A stretch of 64,000 nt of DNA, taken from the NCBI RefSeq assembly GCF_000311985.1, contig NZ_HE978585.1:1246443-1310442 (forward strand). Direction: 5' to 3'. Shown here in pieces: positions 54,440 to 63,985 of this stretch. The first letter of the stretch is position 1. Each line of letters opens with the position of its first letter. Origin of the DNA: Kallipyga massiliensis ph2. GTDB lineage: Bacteria > Bacillota > Clostridia > Tissierellales > Peptoniphilaceae. Both the position numbers and the translations under genes were made by a program. The notes under the pieces are model-generated. The model saw nothing but the letters and a program-made list of their open reading frames with translations. It had not been told where the DNA came from and searched no databases.

Positions 54440-54856
54440 TTACTTCATAAATTCTTCCAATAGCACCCTTAGCTTTTTAAGAATATTGTTTTTTTGCCAT
54501 TGTATAGCTTGATAGCTCACTTTCTTGCCTCTCGCTATGCTTGATAGCGTTTCATCATCGAAATACAAACGCTCTATGATGTCCCTTTCCTCATCGTTTA
54601 GTTTTGATATAGCATTTCTGACTGCCTCAATCATCATCTGTGTTTCAACAATCTTTTCTACATCAACGCTTTCATCAGCGATGTTATCTATAAAATGTCC
54701 ATCATGATCCAAAGAGGAAAAGAAAAGCAGGTGGTTTTTTCTGTCCACCTGCTCTAAATACTTCTCGTGTTCTTTTTCTCGCCAGTAGACTTTATAAATA
54801 TCTTCACTGACTTTTACCTTTTGCCCTCTGACATAAAGGTAATACTCTTTTGCCAT
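54440..54856 (-). CDS. Element-encoded sigma-70 family factor
   Basis: A 138-residue sigma-like protein. The middle and C-terminal part (NAISKLNDEERDIIERLYFDDETLSSIARGKKVSYQAIQWQKNNILKKL order) is a region 4 helix-turn-helix; region 2 is not recognisable, as in Orf7-type factors of Tn916 relatives. It is likely to direct or aid transcription of the element's own excision or transfer genes. It stands alone between two hairpins. Confidence 0.82.
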   Translation of the reverse strand: MAKEYYLYVRGQKVKVSEDIYKVYWREKEHEKYLEQVDRKNHLLFFSSLDHDGHFIDNIADESVDVEKIVETQMMIEAVRNAISKLNDEERDIIERLYFDDETLSSIARGKKVSYQAIQWQKNNILKKLRVLLEEFMK

Positions 54857-54897
54857 AAAGTTTCCTCCATTTCTTTTTGTCTATTTGTTTTTCAGAC

Positions 54898-54938
54898 AAA
54901 AAAAGGAGGACTCCTGCATCTTGGCATAAGAAGTCCTC
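54898..54938 (-). terminator. Terminator between MATE gene and sigma gene
   Basis: Minus strand GAGGACTTCT...AGGAGTCCTC stem, then CTTTTTTTG. It ends the transport operon transcript or acts as an attenuator before the sigma gene. Confidence 0.82.
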
Positions 54939-55171
54939 TGAAATGAAAGAAACCCGTCCTTTCCTTAACTATATTTAATTGTTTAGACGAGAATATGGAA
55001 AGACAGACAACTGTAAATCTTATAAGAAAAAGGAAGGATTTTGTTTTGAGTTATAGCTTCAAAGAAATATATAGCCTTTATCATATCCTGTCCCTCCATT
55101 TTACAACTAACTATTCCTCATATATTAAGCCCTTCTACTATTTCAGGTATCCACGCACATAATAAGAAATT
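54939..55171. other. AT-rich gap without a gene
   Basis: Part of a 315-base gene-free gap with the terminator at its left end. I see only AT-rich sequence and no ORF with a ribosome site, tRNA or clear promoter pair. Confidence 0.5.
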
Positions 55172-56524
55172 TTATGCTTGTACTTTTTCTTTGCTCATCT
55201 TATTTAGTTCTCCAAGCATCATAAAGATGCCCACAACAATCATAATGAAATCAACAAGGGGCTGTGTGAACCAAACAGCTTTTACTCCAAATACCATTGG
55301 CAGAAGAACCATTGCAGGAACAAATAGGAAGAGCTGTCTAAGCATAACAATAATTCCTGCTTTCTTTCCGTTCCCGATTGATTGGAAGAATGTAATTGTC
55401 ATTACCATTACTCCATACAGAATAAATACAGAATAGAATAGCCTGAAATTCCCAACTCCCTGTGTTATGATACTTGCTTCTACTCCAAACAAGGAAAGTA
55501 TCTGACTTGATAGCAATAATGATGGAATCCAAAAGATTGCCGCAAGCACAAGTCCTCCGATAGAAAACACCTTCATTGCTTGCCTTACTCTGTCATATTG
55601 CTTTGCTCCGAAGTTTGTTCCGACAACAGGCTGCAATCCTTGACTCATTCCCCAAAGTGGAATGAACGAAAAGGCATATACACGAAGCGATGCTGCCATC
55701 AAAATTCCGTTTGGATCTCCGCCATACTTAAATGCCATTTTATAAAGCATTGTCTGCTGAATCATAAACAGAAGCTGCATCATCATAGCTGATGAGCCTA
55801 CTCCAAACATTTCTTTTTTTATTTCCGCATCAGACTTAATCTTATGAATTTTTACAACCTTGCTCTTTTTCAGGAAGTAGTGCAGCGTTACAACTGCTTG
55901 AACAAATTGGGCTGTAATAGTAGCAAGTGCGGCACCCTCAATGGCGTATTCACCCATAACTGTCATTAAAATCGGATCAAGAATGATATTCAGTAAAGCT
56001 CCAAGTCCCATTATCATCATGGCTTTTTTCATTAGACCTTCGCCACGCATAACCATGTTTGCGGACTGTGTAAAATTTACAAAGAGGGAACCGATAAAGA
56101 TTACTCTTAGGTATCTGATACCATAAGCTTTGATCTCACCCGTTGCTCCGACCATATCTAAAAAATGTGGTGCAAGTAGTATTCCTCCAACTGTTATGAT
56201 TGCCGAAAACAAAATCACCCAGAAAATCAGGTTGCCCATGATTTTATCTACGGTTTTCTGATCTCCTTTACCAATCGCTCGTGATAAAACAGATGCAGAA
56301 CCTACGCCAAGAAGTGTAGACACCCCGCTGTTAAAAAAAGTAAGTGGCATCGCAACGCCACAGGCAGTCATTGCAGTTTGCCCTATGATTTTCCCGGCAA
56401 ATATCCCGTCCATTAACGGATACAAACCGATTACTATCATTCCGATAACCGCCGGAATAGATAGCTGAAATAGTAAATCTATCGGTCTTTTTGTTAACAG
56501 TTGTTCTTTCATATCTTGCTTCAT
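55172..56524 (-). CDS. MATE family efflux transporter
   Basis: A 450-residue transporter with about twelve hydrophobic segments in two halves, of the MATE family (closest in layout to MepA/DinF-like multidrug exporters). The RPIDLLFQLSIPAVIGM start, the LSRAIGKGD loop near residue 85 and the repeated GMSQGLQPVVGTNFGAK segment near residue 285 are typical. It is the last gene of the AraC-ECF-ABC series, starting 27 bases after the first ABC gene with GAAGGGGG as ribosome site. It may export a toxic substrate or the compound the island handles. Confidence 0.9.
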   Translation of the reverse strand: MKQDMKEQLLTKRPIDLLFQLSIPAVIGMIVIGLYPLMDGIFAGKIIGQTAMTACGVAMPLTFFNSGVSTLLGVGSASVLSRAIGKGDQKTVDKIMGNLIFWVILFSAIITVGGILLAPHFLDMVGATGEIKAYGIRYLRVIFIGSLFVNFTQSANMVMRGEGLMKKAMMIMGLGALLNIILDPILMTVMGEYAIEGAALATITAQFVQAVVTLHYFLKKSKVVKIHKIKSDAEIKKEMFGVGSSAMMMQLLFMIQQTMLYKMAFKYGGDPNGILMAASLRVYAFSFIPLWGMSQGLQPVVGTNFGAKQYDRVRQAMKVFSIGGLVLAAIFWIPSLLLSSQILSLFGVEASIITQGVGNFRLFYSVFILYGVMVMTITFFQSIGNGKKAGIIVMLRQLFLFVPAMVLLPMVFGVKAVWFTQPLVDFIMIVVGIFMMLGELNKMSKEKVQA

Positions 56525-56551
56525 TCTAAAGTCCCCCTTCTAAAAATGTTG

Positions 56552-58297
56552 CTATTTGATTTTCCATCCGATTGCTCTTTCCCTTTGATAAATAAATCGC
56601 TGATAAATTTGTGATTTCTCAAGTAGCTCCCCATGTGTTCCAACACTTTCTACCTTACCTTTATCCATTACAACAATCTGATCTGCACCTTGAATGGTTT
56701 CCAATTTATGTGCAATGACAAGTACAGTTTTACCTTTTAGTAAATTGTGTAAAGCAACCATAAGTTGTTCTTCATTCTCAGGATCTACGCTTGATGTTGC
56801 CTCATCCAAAATCACAATCTTACTTGGTTTAAGCATTGCTCTGGCAATGGAAATTCTTTGACGCTCGCCTCCTGATAAGTTAGAGCCTCCTTCCTGCAAA
56901 ACCGTATCATATCCTTGAGGTAGTGCCATAATAAAATCATGGCACTGTGCCTGTTTAGCAACTTCCATAACTTCTTCATCACTTGCATCAGGATTACCAA
57001 ACTTAATATTATTCTTTACTGTGTCATCAAACAGGTACACATCTTGAAAAACAAAAGTAAAATTAGACAACAGGTTGTCATATTTAAAATCTTTTATATT
57101 TTTCCCATCAATCAAGATTTCGCCGCCATCAACATCCCAAAATCGTGATATTAAGTTACAGAGTGTTGTTTTTCCACTTCCTGAACCGCCTACAATAGCT
57201 GTTGTCTCTCCTTCCGATATAGAAAGAGTTATTCCATCAAACAATGATTGTTTTTCATAAGAAAATTTCACGTTATTAACCTCAACTTTGGCAACATTCA
57301 ATTCCGTTACATTGCCTTCTGAAATTGTTGGTAGCTCTCGAAGTTTGGATATGGCATCTAAATTTTGTACTGCAACCCCCCTTATATTTTGCATACTTCC
57401 AGCCATCTCAAATCCTGCAAATACAATAAAGCTTGATACTATAAGCATTACCGCTTTATATGGTGGAATCGAAGCAGAACAAAAGCGGAAAACTGAAGAA
57501 AGTATAATTGCGCAAATACCCAGTTTGAAAATAAAAAGGAAAATAAGAGCGGCAGGAGCAACTGTTTTTTCAACATTGATAAATCCTTTGCGGCTTTCAG
57601 AGATATTCCTGTCTAATTCTGTTATCATTTCTTTCCCTTTTCCAAAAGACTTGATAACGCTAATTCCTTTTACATATTCTAAAGTGGTTGCATTCAAGTT
57701 GATTTTTAATGATTGTAGTTTCTTCGTCAACTCATCTGCTTTTTTCTGAAAGAGGGCATTACTTAACATCCCCACAAATAAGGTCGCTAATATGATAATC
57801 CCTGTAACCATATCAAACGGAAGCATAAAAAGTGCCATGATTGCTGTTTGAATCACTCCTACAAAAAGTGTTTCAATAATATTTACACCTACGGTTTCAA
57901 GCTCCCCGATTACTGTCGTTAATCCTCCGGATATATTTCCAAGTCGATTGTTGCTGAAATATCCCATGTTTACTCGTTTTAATTGATCGCCGATATATAA
58001 TCTGTTCTCTGCTCCCATGTTATAAGTAGCAATATACTTATTGCGATCTGCCATATAACTACATAGTATTTTTCCTACAACACTTAACATTGCCACGCCA
58101 AATACAATATATACATCCTGTATAAGTACTTCTCTATGCTCAAAAATATTCTGAAATACTTTGAGTAAAAAAAGCATGATAGCTCCCAGCGCAACGCCCT
58201 CAAAAATACTTTTAAGCACCTCAAATAGAAGCATTCTACTGAGTTTTGACGATTCTTTGCCTGCAATAGCATATAATTTTTTAATTAAATCTCTCAT
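56552..58297 (-). CDS. ABC half transporter (exporter fold), second of pair
   Basis: A 581-residue protein with six predicted membrane helices (to about residue 320) and an ATPase domain: Walker A GGSGSGKTT near residue 368, signature LSGGERQR near 475, Walker B IVILDEATSS. It directly abuts the stop of its neighbour, so the two are very likely a heterodimer. Such pairs include drug exporters and the siderophore-import pairs YbtP/YbtQ and IrtA/IrtB; next to an ECF module the latter type is attractive. Direction and substrate are not proven. Confidence 0.88.
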   Translation of the reverse strand: MRDLIKKLYAIAGKESSKLSRMLLFEVLKSIFEGVALGAIMLFLLKVFQNIFEHREVLIQDVYIVFGVAMLSVVGKILCSYMADRNKYIATYNMGAENRLYIGDQLKRVNMGYFSNNRLGNISGGLTTVIGELETVGVNIIETLFVGVIQTAIMALFMLPFDMVTGIIILATLFVGMLSNALFQKKADELTKKLQSLKINLNATTLEYVKGISVIKSFGKGKEMITELDRNISESRKGFINVEKTVAPAALIFLFIFKLGICAIILSSVFRFCSASIPPYKAVMLIVSSFIVFAGFEMAGSMQNIRGVAVQNLDAISKLRELPTISEGNVTELNVAKVEVNNVKFSYEKQSLFDGITLSISEGETTAIVGGSGSGKTTLCNLISRFWDVDGGEILIDGKNIKDFKYDNLLSNFTFVFQDVYLFDDTVKNNIKFGNPDASDEEVMEVAKQAQCHDFIMALPQGYDTVLQEGGSNLSGGERQRISIARAMLKPSKIVILDEATSSVDPENEEQLMVALHNLLKGKTVLVIAHKLETIQGADQIVVMDKGKVESVGTHGELLEKSQIYQRFIYQRERAIGWKIK

Positions 58298-60013
58298 TTA
58301 CTTTACCTCCGCCTGTTGATATACACTAATGTGCGATTTCCACATTTTTGCGTAGGTTTCGCTTTTACCAAGAAGCTCGGAATGTGTTCCTTCAGCTTCT
58401 ATTTCTCCATTGGTTACTACAATAATCTTGTTCGCACGAATTATAGTCGAAAGTCTGTGAGCTATCATAATAACGGTTTTATTTTTAACCAATGCATCTA
58501 TAGATTTCTGAATTTCTGCCTCATTGTCTGGATCAGAGTAAGCAGTAGCTTCATCCAAAAGAACGATAGGACTATCTTTTAGCAACGCTCTTGCAATGGT
58601 AATTCTTTGACGTTCACCACCCGAAAGATTATTGCCCGCTTCACCAACAATCGTGTTATATCCGTCAGGCAAGCTCATAATAAAGTCATGACAACTGGCT
58701 TTCTTGCACGCTTGTTCAATTTCTTCAATACTCGCATCAGGCTTAGCCAATTTCATATTTTCTAAAATGGTTTTTTTGAAAAGATAATTCTCTTGCGAAA
58801 CATAGGTTACAAGTTCCATATTTTTTTCAAGAGAAATATCTTTTACATTTACATTGCCTATGCAAATTTTTCCATTGTCAGCATTCCAATATCCGGCAAT
58901 TAATTTTGCAATGGTAGATTTTCCGCTGCCTGAATATCCTACAATAGCTGTAAGTTGTTTTTCTTCTGCATGAAAAGACAAATTTTCAAATACTTTCTTT
59001 TCGTCGTTATAACCAAAACTTACATTTTCAAAGGTTATGCCGTAAGAGCTTATCGTATTACAATTATCTCCTCTTTCAAGCTCCGGCAAATTCATTACTG
59101 TCTTGATTTCATCAATCACTACTCTTACGTTTGCCATTGTATCCATATGGCTCATTGCTTTAATCAAAGGCTTATAAGATGCATAAGATAACAGCACACA
59201 CATAATGAGAATGCCAACAGAAATGCTCCCTTTCATGTATAGAAACAAAGAAATAGGCAAGACAAACAACATAGTTGAAGGCAGAATTTCCATTGCAGCA
59301 GTCATATAAAAACAAACACTTAAATACCAACTAAGCATACTGTCCCTGTTCTTATTAACGGCATCTACAAATTTTCCATAGGATGACGCTGATTTATTGA
59401 AAGCTTTGATAACCTGAATACCTCTAATATATTCAACCGCAGTAGTATTCATGTTTTTTGCAGCTTGTTGGTAGTTACGAGATTTTTCCTCGTATCCTCC
59501 CATCATTAAAAACGAGAACAATACACCGATTGGAAGAGTTACAAGATTGGCAAGACCTATTCTCCAATCAAGCACAAAAATAATAATAACTAACACGATG
59601 GGAATAATAACATTTGCGATTACTTCTGGGATTACATGTGCGATTGGCTGTTCCATTTTATCCAAAGTTTCAAGCATAAACTGTGTCCATTCACCACTGC
59701 TCCTTTTCTCAACTTCCCCCATAGATAATCTGCTTATTTTTCTTGCAAGTTTTTTTCTCTCATCTTCAATAATACGAAAAGCAAGATTATGAGAAGTTAA
59801 TGTTGATATTTCATGAAAAATAACACTTCCTAAAAGTCCGCATAAAATTATTAAAATAGGCTCTTTATAAATCATAAAATTTATTTTTCCAGCAGCTATA
59901 TGTTCAACGATTTTCGCCATTGCAAAATATGGCAAAACTCCACAAAGCACCCCAAGGACTGCGACAAAAACTGCAAAAAAAATTTGTCCTAAATGCTTCT
60001 TTAACACATCCAT
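58298..60013 (-). CDS. ABC half transporter (exporter fold), first of pair
   Basis: A 571-residue partner of the next gene: six membrane helices, Walker A GYSGSGKST near residue 357, signature LSGGERQR, Walker B IVLLDEATAYSDPDNE, H-loop in IMIAHRLST. The D-loop differs from its partner's (SDPDN versus SVDPEN), as in heterodimers. It overlaps the fused ECF ATPase gene by 13 bases. Confidence 0.88.
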   Translation of the reverse strand: MDVLKKHLGQIFFAVFVAVLGVLCGVLPYFAMAKIVEHIAAGKINFMIYKEPILIILCGLLGSVIFHEISTLTSHNLAFRIIEDERKKLARKISRLSMGEVEKRSSGEWTQFMLETLDKMEQPIAHVIPEVIANVIIPIVLVIIIFVLDWRIGLANLVTLPIGVLFSFLMMGGYEEKSRNYQQAAKNMNTTAVEYIRGIQVIKAFNKSASSYGKFVDAVNKNRDSMLSWYLSVCFYMTAAMEILPSTMLFVLPISLFLYMKGSISVGILIMCVLLSYASYKPLIKAMSHMDTMANVRVVIDEIKTVMNLPELERGDNCNTISSYGITFENVSFGYNDEKKVFENLSFHAEEKQLTAIVGYSGSGKSTIAKLIAGYWNADNGKICIGNVNVKDISLEKNMELVTYVSQENYLFKKTILENMKLAKPDASIEEIEQACKKASCHDFIMSLPDGYNTIVGEAGNNLSGGERQRITIARALLKDSPIVLLDEATAYSDPDNEAEIQKSIDALVKNKTVIMIAHRLSTIIRANKIIVVTNGEIEAEGTHSELLGKSETYAKMWKSHISVYQQAEVK

Positions 60014-61494
60014 TTTTCCACCTCTTTCGCATTCATTGACTTTAATAAGTCTTGTATATTTTCTAAATAATAATCTTCTGTAATTTCCCCATCATCAAGT
60101 TTTAATATTCTATTGCAAGTTCTTGCAATAAATTCAATGTCATGAGAGATAATCAGAAATTTGGTTCCATTCTTTTGTTGTTCCTTAATTAAAATCCTAA
60201 CTTTTTCCATACTGTTAAAATCTAAACCGGATGTTGGCTCATCCAATATAATCATCGGAGCATTTCTCATCATAGCAACACCTAAAACAAGCCTTTGCTT
60301 TTGTCCACCAGACAAAGTTGCAGGATGTTTATTTTTTAACTCAATCAAGCCTAATTTTCTTAATATATCTTCGGCTTTATCTATGTTTTTATCAGGATTG
60401 TCTAATCCTGTTGTTAATTCGTCTATTAAATCTTCTCCAAAAAGTTGAGAATCTAAATCTTGAGGTATATACCAAATTTTCCCAATGCGTTGCTTGTATT
60501 TTTTTGAGTTTCCATCCACTAAGATTTCACCGGAACTTTCTTTCATTAAGCCTGCAAAAACCTTTCCTAATGTGCTTTTTCCCACACCATTTGCACCAAC
60601 CAAAGCAATAATTTCATTGTTATCGTATTGAAAAGTTATATTTTTAAGCAGCTGGTGGTTCTTAAAATCTTTACTTAAGCCCGTTACCGATATTGGATGT
60701 GGCGATGTGATTCCGCTCAAATCGGTATTTGGAATAGAAATATCCTCAAAACGCAAAGAACGAAGCCCTTTTTTATTAAGCGCCTCAGACTTTTGTTCCT
60801 GTATTTCATTTGATGAATATTCTTTAATTATTTTTCCGTTTTCCATAAAAATATATCGGTCAGCAATACCTCTTAAATAAAAAAGTCGATGTTCTGCGAT
60901 AATACTTGTTTTTCCACTGTTTTTTAATCTTTTTATTAAGTCTGCAAGAAGATATGTTGCACTTAAATCAAGATTTGCTGATGGTTCATCAAATACATAT
61001 ACGTCAGGCTCCATTGCTTTTGCCGAACATATTGCTACTTTTTGTCTCATGCCATATGATAAGGAATAGATACTTGTATTGAGTAAATCTTCAATTCCCA
61101 TTTCTTTTACAGTTTGATTAACTCGCTTTATTATTTCACTATGTGTAAGTCCCATATTTTCGCATCCAAACGCAATTTCCCCGGCAACTTCATTGGAAAA
61201 AAACTGACTTCTTGGATCTTGAAAAACGTTACCAATCATTTTCCCTATTTCCCAAGATGGTAATTGATGTATGTCCTTCTCTTTAATAAAAGTCTTTCCG
61301 CTTAACTCTCCTTGAAAGAACGACGGTATAAGCCCGTTTATCACTCTTGTTAATGTGGATTTTCCGCAACCTGAAGCTCCAATGATTGCAATACACTCCC
61401 CTTGTAGGATGTTTAAATTGATGTCATTAAGCTGCATTTCATTTTTATTGTATGAATAGCTTACATGATGAATCTTTACTTCACTTTTCATCAA
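60001..61494 (-). CDS. ECF transporter fused ATPase (A-A')
   Basis: A 497-residue double ATPase: first domain with Walker A GASGCGKST (residues 39-47) and signature SYGMRQKVA, second with Walker A GANGVGKST near residue 298 and LSGGQKQRLVLG. Both Walker B motifs (VYVFDEPSA, MIILDEPTSG) are present, so two competent sites are expected. The fusion replaces the separate EcfA1/EcfA2 of housekeeping ECF modules. It energises EcfT plus the substrate-specific S protein. Confidence 0.93.
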   Translation of the reverse strand: MMKSEVKIHHVSYSYNKNEMQLNDINLNILQGECIAIIGASGCGKSTLTRVINGLIPSFFQGELSGKTFIKEKDIHQLPSWEIGKMIGNVFQDPRSQFFSNEVAGEIAFGCENMGLTHSEIIKRVNQTVKEMGIEDLLNTSIYSLSYGMRQKVAICSAKAMEPDVYVFDEPSANLDLSATYLLADLIKRLKNSGKTSIIAEHRLFYLRGIADRYIFMENGKIIKEYSSNEIQEQKSEALNKKGLRSLRFEDISIPNTDLSGITSPHPISVTGLSKDFKNHQLLKNITFQYDNNEIIALVGANGVGKSTLGKVFAGLMKESSGEILVDGNSKKYKQRIGKIWYIPQDLDSQLFGEDLIDELTTGLDNPDKNIDKAEDILRKLGLIELKNKHPATLSGGQKQRLVLGVAMMRNAPMIILDEPTSGLDFNSMEKVRILIKEQQKNGTKFLIISHDIEFIARTCNRILKLDDGEITEDYYLENIQDLLKSMNAKEVEKWMC

Positions 61495-61504
61495 TTTCCC
61501 CTCC

Positions 61505-62191
61505 TCAAATAATGCAAACGATTAGCAATAAAAGACTGATCGTTAAAATCACAATATCTGTCTTACTCATTTTTGTTTCATAATAGCTTTGTTTTTTACC
61601 GGTGTTTTCAACACCTCTTACAATAGCCGCTGCAGCAAGTTCATCTCCAACTTTAATTGAACGAAAAATTAAAGGGACTACTACATACTCAACAGTTCTT
61701 AATGGATGAAAGAACACCTTTTTTTTACTTCCGGTTAATCCACGCACCTTCATTGCTTCTTTTATCGTTTTTATTTCCCCTGATATGGTTGGAATAAATC
61801 TGATCATAATCACCAAAATCAGAAGTATATTTTGTGGCATTGAGCTTTTCTGAAATACAGCAATCAATTTTCCTGATGGTATTTTGAAAGTTAAATAGGC
61901 AGCCATAATAGGAACAATAAATTTATATATCATTCCTAATAACATCGGCGATATTATCATCACTCCTTTTGGAATCATCATTATCAACCAAAATGTTGTA
62001 AATGAATAAAGCAACACATATTGCACGCTTTGTTTGACAAAACCGAAATATGCAAGAAGCATAGCCAGCCATATCACAAACAAAGCGTGCATATAATAGC
62101 TTTCAGTAAAAATAGATACCATACAGGCGAGAAATGTTAATAATAGCGCACCTATACCACTTAATTCTCTTAGTCTTTTCTCGCAGCTCAT
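61505..62191 (-). CDS. ECF transporter transmembrane protein EcfT
   Basis: A 228-residue membrane protein of the CbiQ/EcfT family, with about five hydrophobic segments and coupling motifs A-x-x-x-R-G around AMKVRGLTG and AAIVRGVE that contact the ATPases. It lies between the S gene and the fused ATPase. Confidence 0.9.
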   Translation of the reverse strand: MSCEKRLRELSGIGALLLTFLACMVSIFTESYYMHALFVIWLAMLLAYFGFVKQSVQYVLLYSFTTFWLIMMIPKGVMIISPMLLGMIYKFIVPIMAAYLTFKIPSGKLIAVFQKSSMPQNILLILVIMIRFIPTISGEIKTIKEAMKVRGLTGSKKKVFFHPLRTVEYVVVPLIFRSIKVGDELAAAAIVRGVENTGKKQSYYETKMSKTDIVILTISLLLLIVCII

Positions 62192-62194
62192 TGT

Positions 62195-62797
62195 TTAACT
62201 CAAAATTCCGGCTTTTTCAAAGTGTTTTTTGAGAATTTTTTGTGATATAAGCACACCTAATGCAGATAATATTACCGTTATAATTACACCAACGAGCATC
62301 AATTTCGGAGAAGAAACCATATTATACTGAAGCTTCATCGTAGCATCTGCAAAACCACTTGCGAGTGCCTGTTTTTGATAGCTTTCCCATGCAACCCAGC
62401 AAGGTACGCCAATTCCCAATACCATGCCGATTCCATATGTACTCCAGCCAATCATGTTTCTAACAGGATTTCTATATGTGTTTTTACCAATCATCACAAT
62501 TTCAGAAATCACTGCAACAGCTATAAAATAAGGAACCATAAACATATAACCCATCGCTGCGGTAATAAGTGCATATATCATTACCCAAACAAATAAAAGA
62601 CCATGCTTATTTACTCTGTTGGCTGCTACCAAGTAAAAAATTGAACCCAAAAACATTTCAATGCCTGCTGTTCCATAAAGGTAAAGAATAGGGATAGCTA
62701 CCGTACCCATTCCCACTAAAAATGCTATTGCATAGAACAGAGCCATCATAACGGCAACCGTTACAATATCCTTTACCGTCATTTTTTCTTTCGTCAT
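62195..62797 (-). CDS. ECF transporter S component, MptD/Trep_Strep type
   Basis: A 200-residue hydrophobic protein with about six membrane segments; the N-terminal KDIVTVAVMMALFYAIAFLVG stretch and basic C-terminus fit the Trep_Strep family of substrate-binding S components. Substrate unknown. AAAGGAGG lies nine bases before the ATG. A GTTAG-CTTTAT-CTAAC mini-hairpin sits just upstream of the ribosome site. Confidence 0.85.
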   Translation of the reverse strand: MTKEKMTVKDIVTVAVMMALFYAIAFLVGMGTVAIPILYLYGTAGIEMFLGSIFYLVAANRVNKHGLLFVWVMIYALITAAMGYMFMVPYFIAVAVISEIVMIGKNTYRNPVRNMIGWSTYGIGMVLGIGVPCWVAWESYQKQALASGFADATMKLQYNMVSSPKLMLVGVIITVILSALGVLISQKILKKHFEKAGILS

Positions 62798-62827
62798 ATT
62801 AAACGCCTCCTTTTTGGTTAGATAAAG

Positions 62828-62841
62828 CTAACATCTGTTCG
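62828..62841 (-). promoter_or_regulatory. LexA-box-like sequence before the ECF operon
   Basis: CGAACAGATGTTAG on the minus strand differs from CGAAC-N4-GTTCG by one base in the final half-site. It lies between the terminator-like hairpin and the ecfS ribosome site. Could be chance. Confidence 0.3.
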
Positions 62842-62870
62842 AAAAAAATAGGAAGACCGGATGGTCTTCC
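62842..62870 (-). terminator. Hairpin terminator or attenuator between araC and ecfS
   Basis: Minus strand GGAAGACC-ATCC-GGTCTTCC followed by TATTTTTTTC. It ends the araC message or, if the ECF operon is read from upstream, acts as an attenuator. Confidence 0.82.
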
Positions 62871-62959
62871 TGCAACAAATGTCCATCTTCAGCAACTATG
62901 TTACATCAAAATGGATATTTCTCTTATAACCTATTAGACCTTTATTTGCTCCAAACAGG

Positions 62960-63931
62960 TCAAACAGATTTACTCCTATATTGTTGTGGTGTCTCTCCAA
63001 AATGTTTTTTAAAAGCTGAAGAAAACTTGCCTTGATTTAAGTATCCTGCTAAATCCGCTATTTCTCCGATAGACATACTTGACTTATGAATTAGTAACTC
63101 TGCTGCCGCTTCAAGACAAGTTTTTTTAATAAAACTGCCTATTGAATTTCCTGTTATATAAGCAAAACATCTTTTAAGACTTGATTCAGAAATTGCATAT
63201 TTTTTTGCCAGTTCAGAAATAGAATATCTGTCAAAAGGATTTTCCATAAGAGCTTTGTAGCATTCTTGAGTTGCTTCGTACACAGGCTCAGAAAAGGATG
63301 GAAGTTTATGTGTGTCTTTACTTTCAACTAAACTCAGAAATAGTAATAGTTCTATTGTTTTAATTATTGAATATGGAAGCTGTATCCTCTCATCAACCCT
63401 ATATAATTCACCAATAATATGATTGATTTCATGACGAGAGCGGATAATTAACGCCGCCCCATTTTTGCACACCTTATCCCGCATTTCAAACAAATCTATA
63501 TTTCCATATGGAAAATATTTTGAAATGGACTTTTGTGCTATACTCATATCAATAAAAAGAGAAAGCCCTACATATTTTTTCATGGGAATACAAGAGTTTT
63601 CAAACGGTACTTTCCCAAGTTCTAAAACACTTAAATCTCCTTTTCCAATAAATGCGCGTTCATTATTTTCCAGCTTAAATTCATAGCACCCTTCAAGGCA
63701 ATGATCAATTTGTAAGATTCCTTCTTTAGGTGTTATTTTTTGATGTGTTGTTTCCATATTTAAGTTGTTATAAGATAATTGAATTCCTTCAAGCAAATCA
63801 TAACAACGCATTTCTCCTGTACCCGTTTCGTTTCTAAAACGATAAACTTTCGCATTATCAACATTTTTCTTCTCCGAAAAAATATACCCATTGTAGGCGT
63901 TTTCGATAATACTCTTTCTATTTAACTCCAT
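62960..63931 (-). CDS. AraC family transcriptional regulator
   Basis: A 323-residue regulator: N-terminal sensor region (1 to about 215) without a recognised ligand fold, and a C-terminal pair of helix-turn-helix motifs (YSISELAKKYAISESSLKRCF and the GEIADLAGYLNQGKFSSAFKKHFGETPQQYR order). It is divergent from nothing seen and precedes the transport genes on the same strand, so it is the likely activator of the island in response to its substrate. A TGGTATAAT extended -10 lies at 63977-63985 (minus); its -35 is beyond the window. Confidence 0.9.
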   Translation of the reverse strand: MELNRKSIIENAYNGYIFSEKKNVDNAKVYRFRNETGTGEMRCYDLLEGIQLSYNNLNMETTHQKITPKEGILQIDHCLEGCYEFKLENNERAFIGKGDLSVLELGKVPFENSCIPMKKYVGLSLFIDMSIAQKSISKYFPYGNIDLFEMRDKVCKNGAALIIRSRHEINHIIGELYRVDERIQLPYSIIKTIELLLFLSLVESKDTHKLPSFSEPVYEATQECYKALMENPFDRYSISELAKKYAISESSLKRCFAYITGNSIGSFIKKTCLEAAAELLIHKSSMSIGEIADLAGYLNQGKFSSAFKKHFGETPQQYRSKSV

Positions 63932-63976
63932 ACCTTTTGTCTCGCTTCTTGATAATTTTTTGCTATTTATTTTACT

Positions 63977-63985
63977 ATTATACCA
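63977..63985 (-). promoter_or_regulatory. Extended -10 of the araC promoter
   Basis: Minus strand TGGTATAAT about 45 bases before the araC ATG. The -35 would fall at or past the window edge. Confidence 0.6.
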
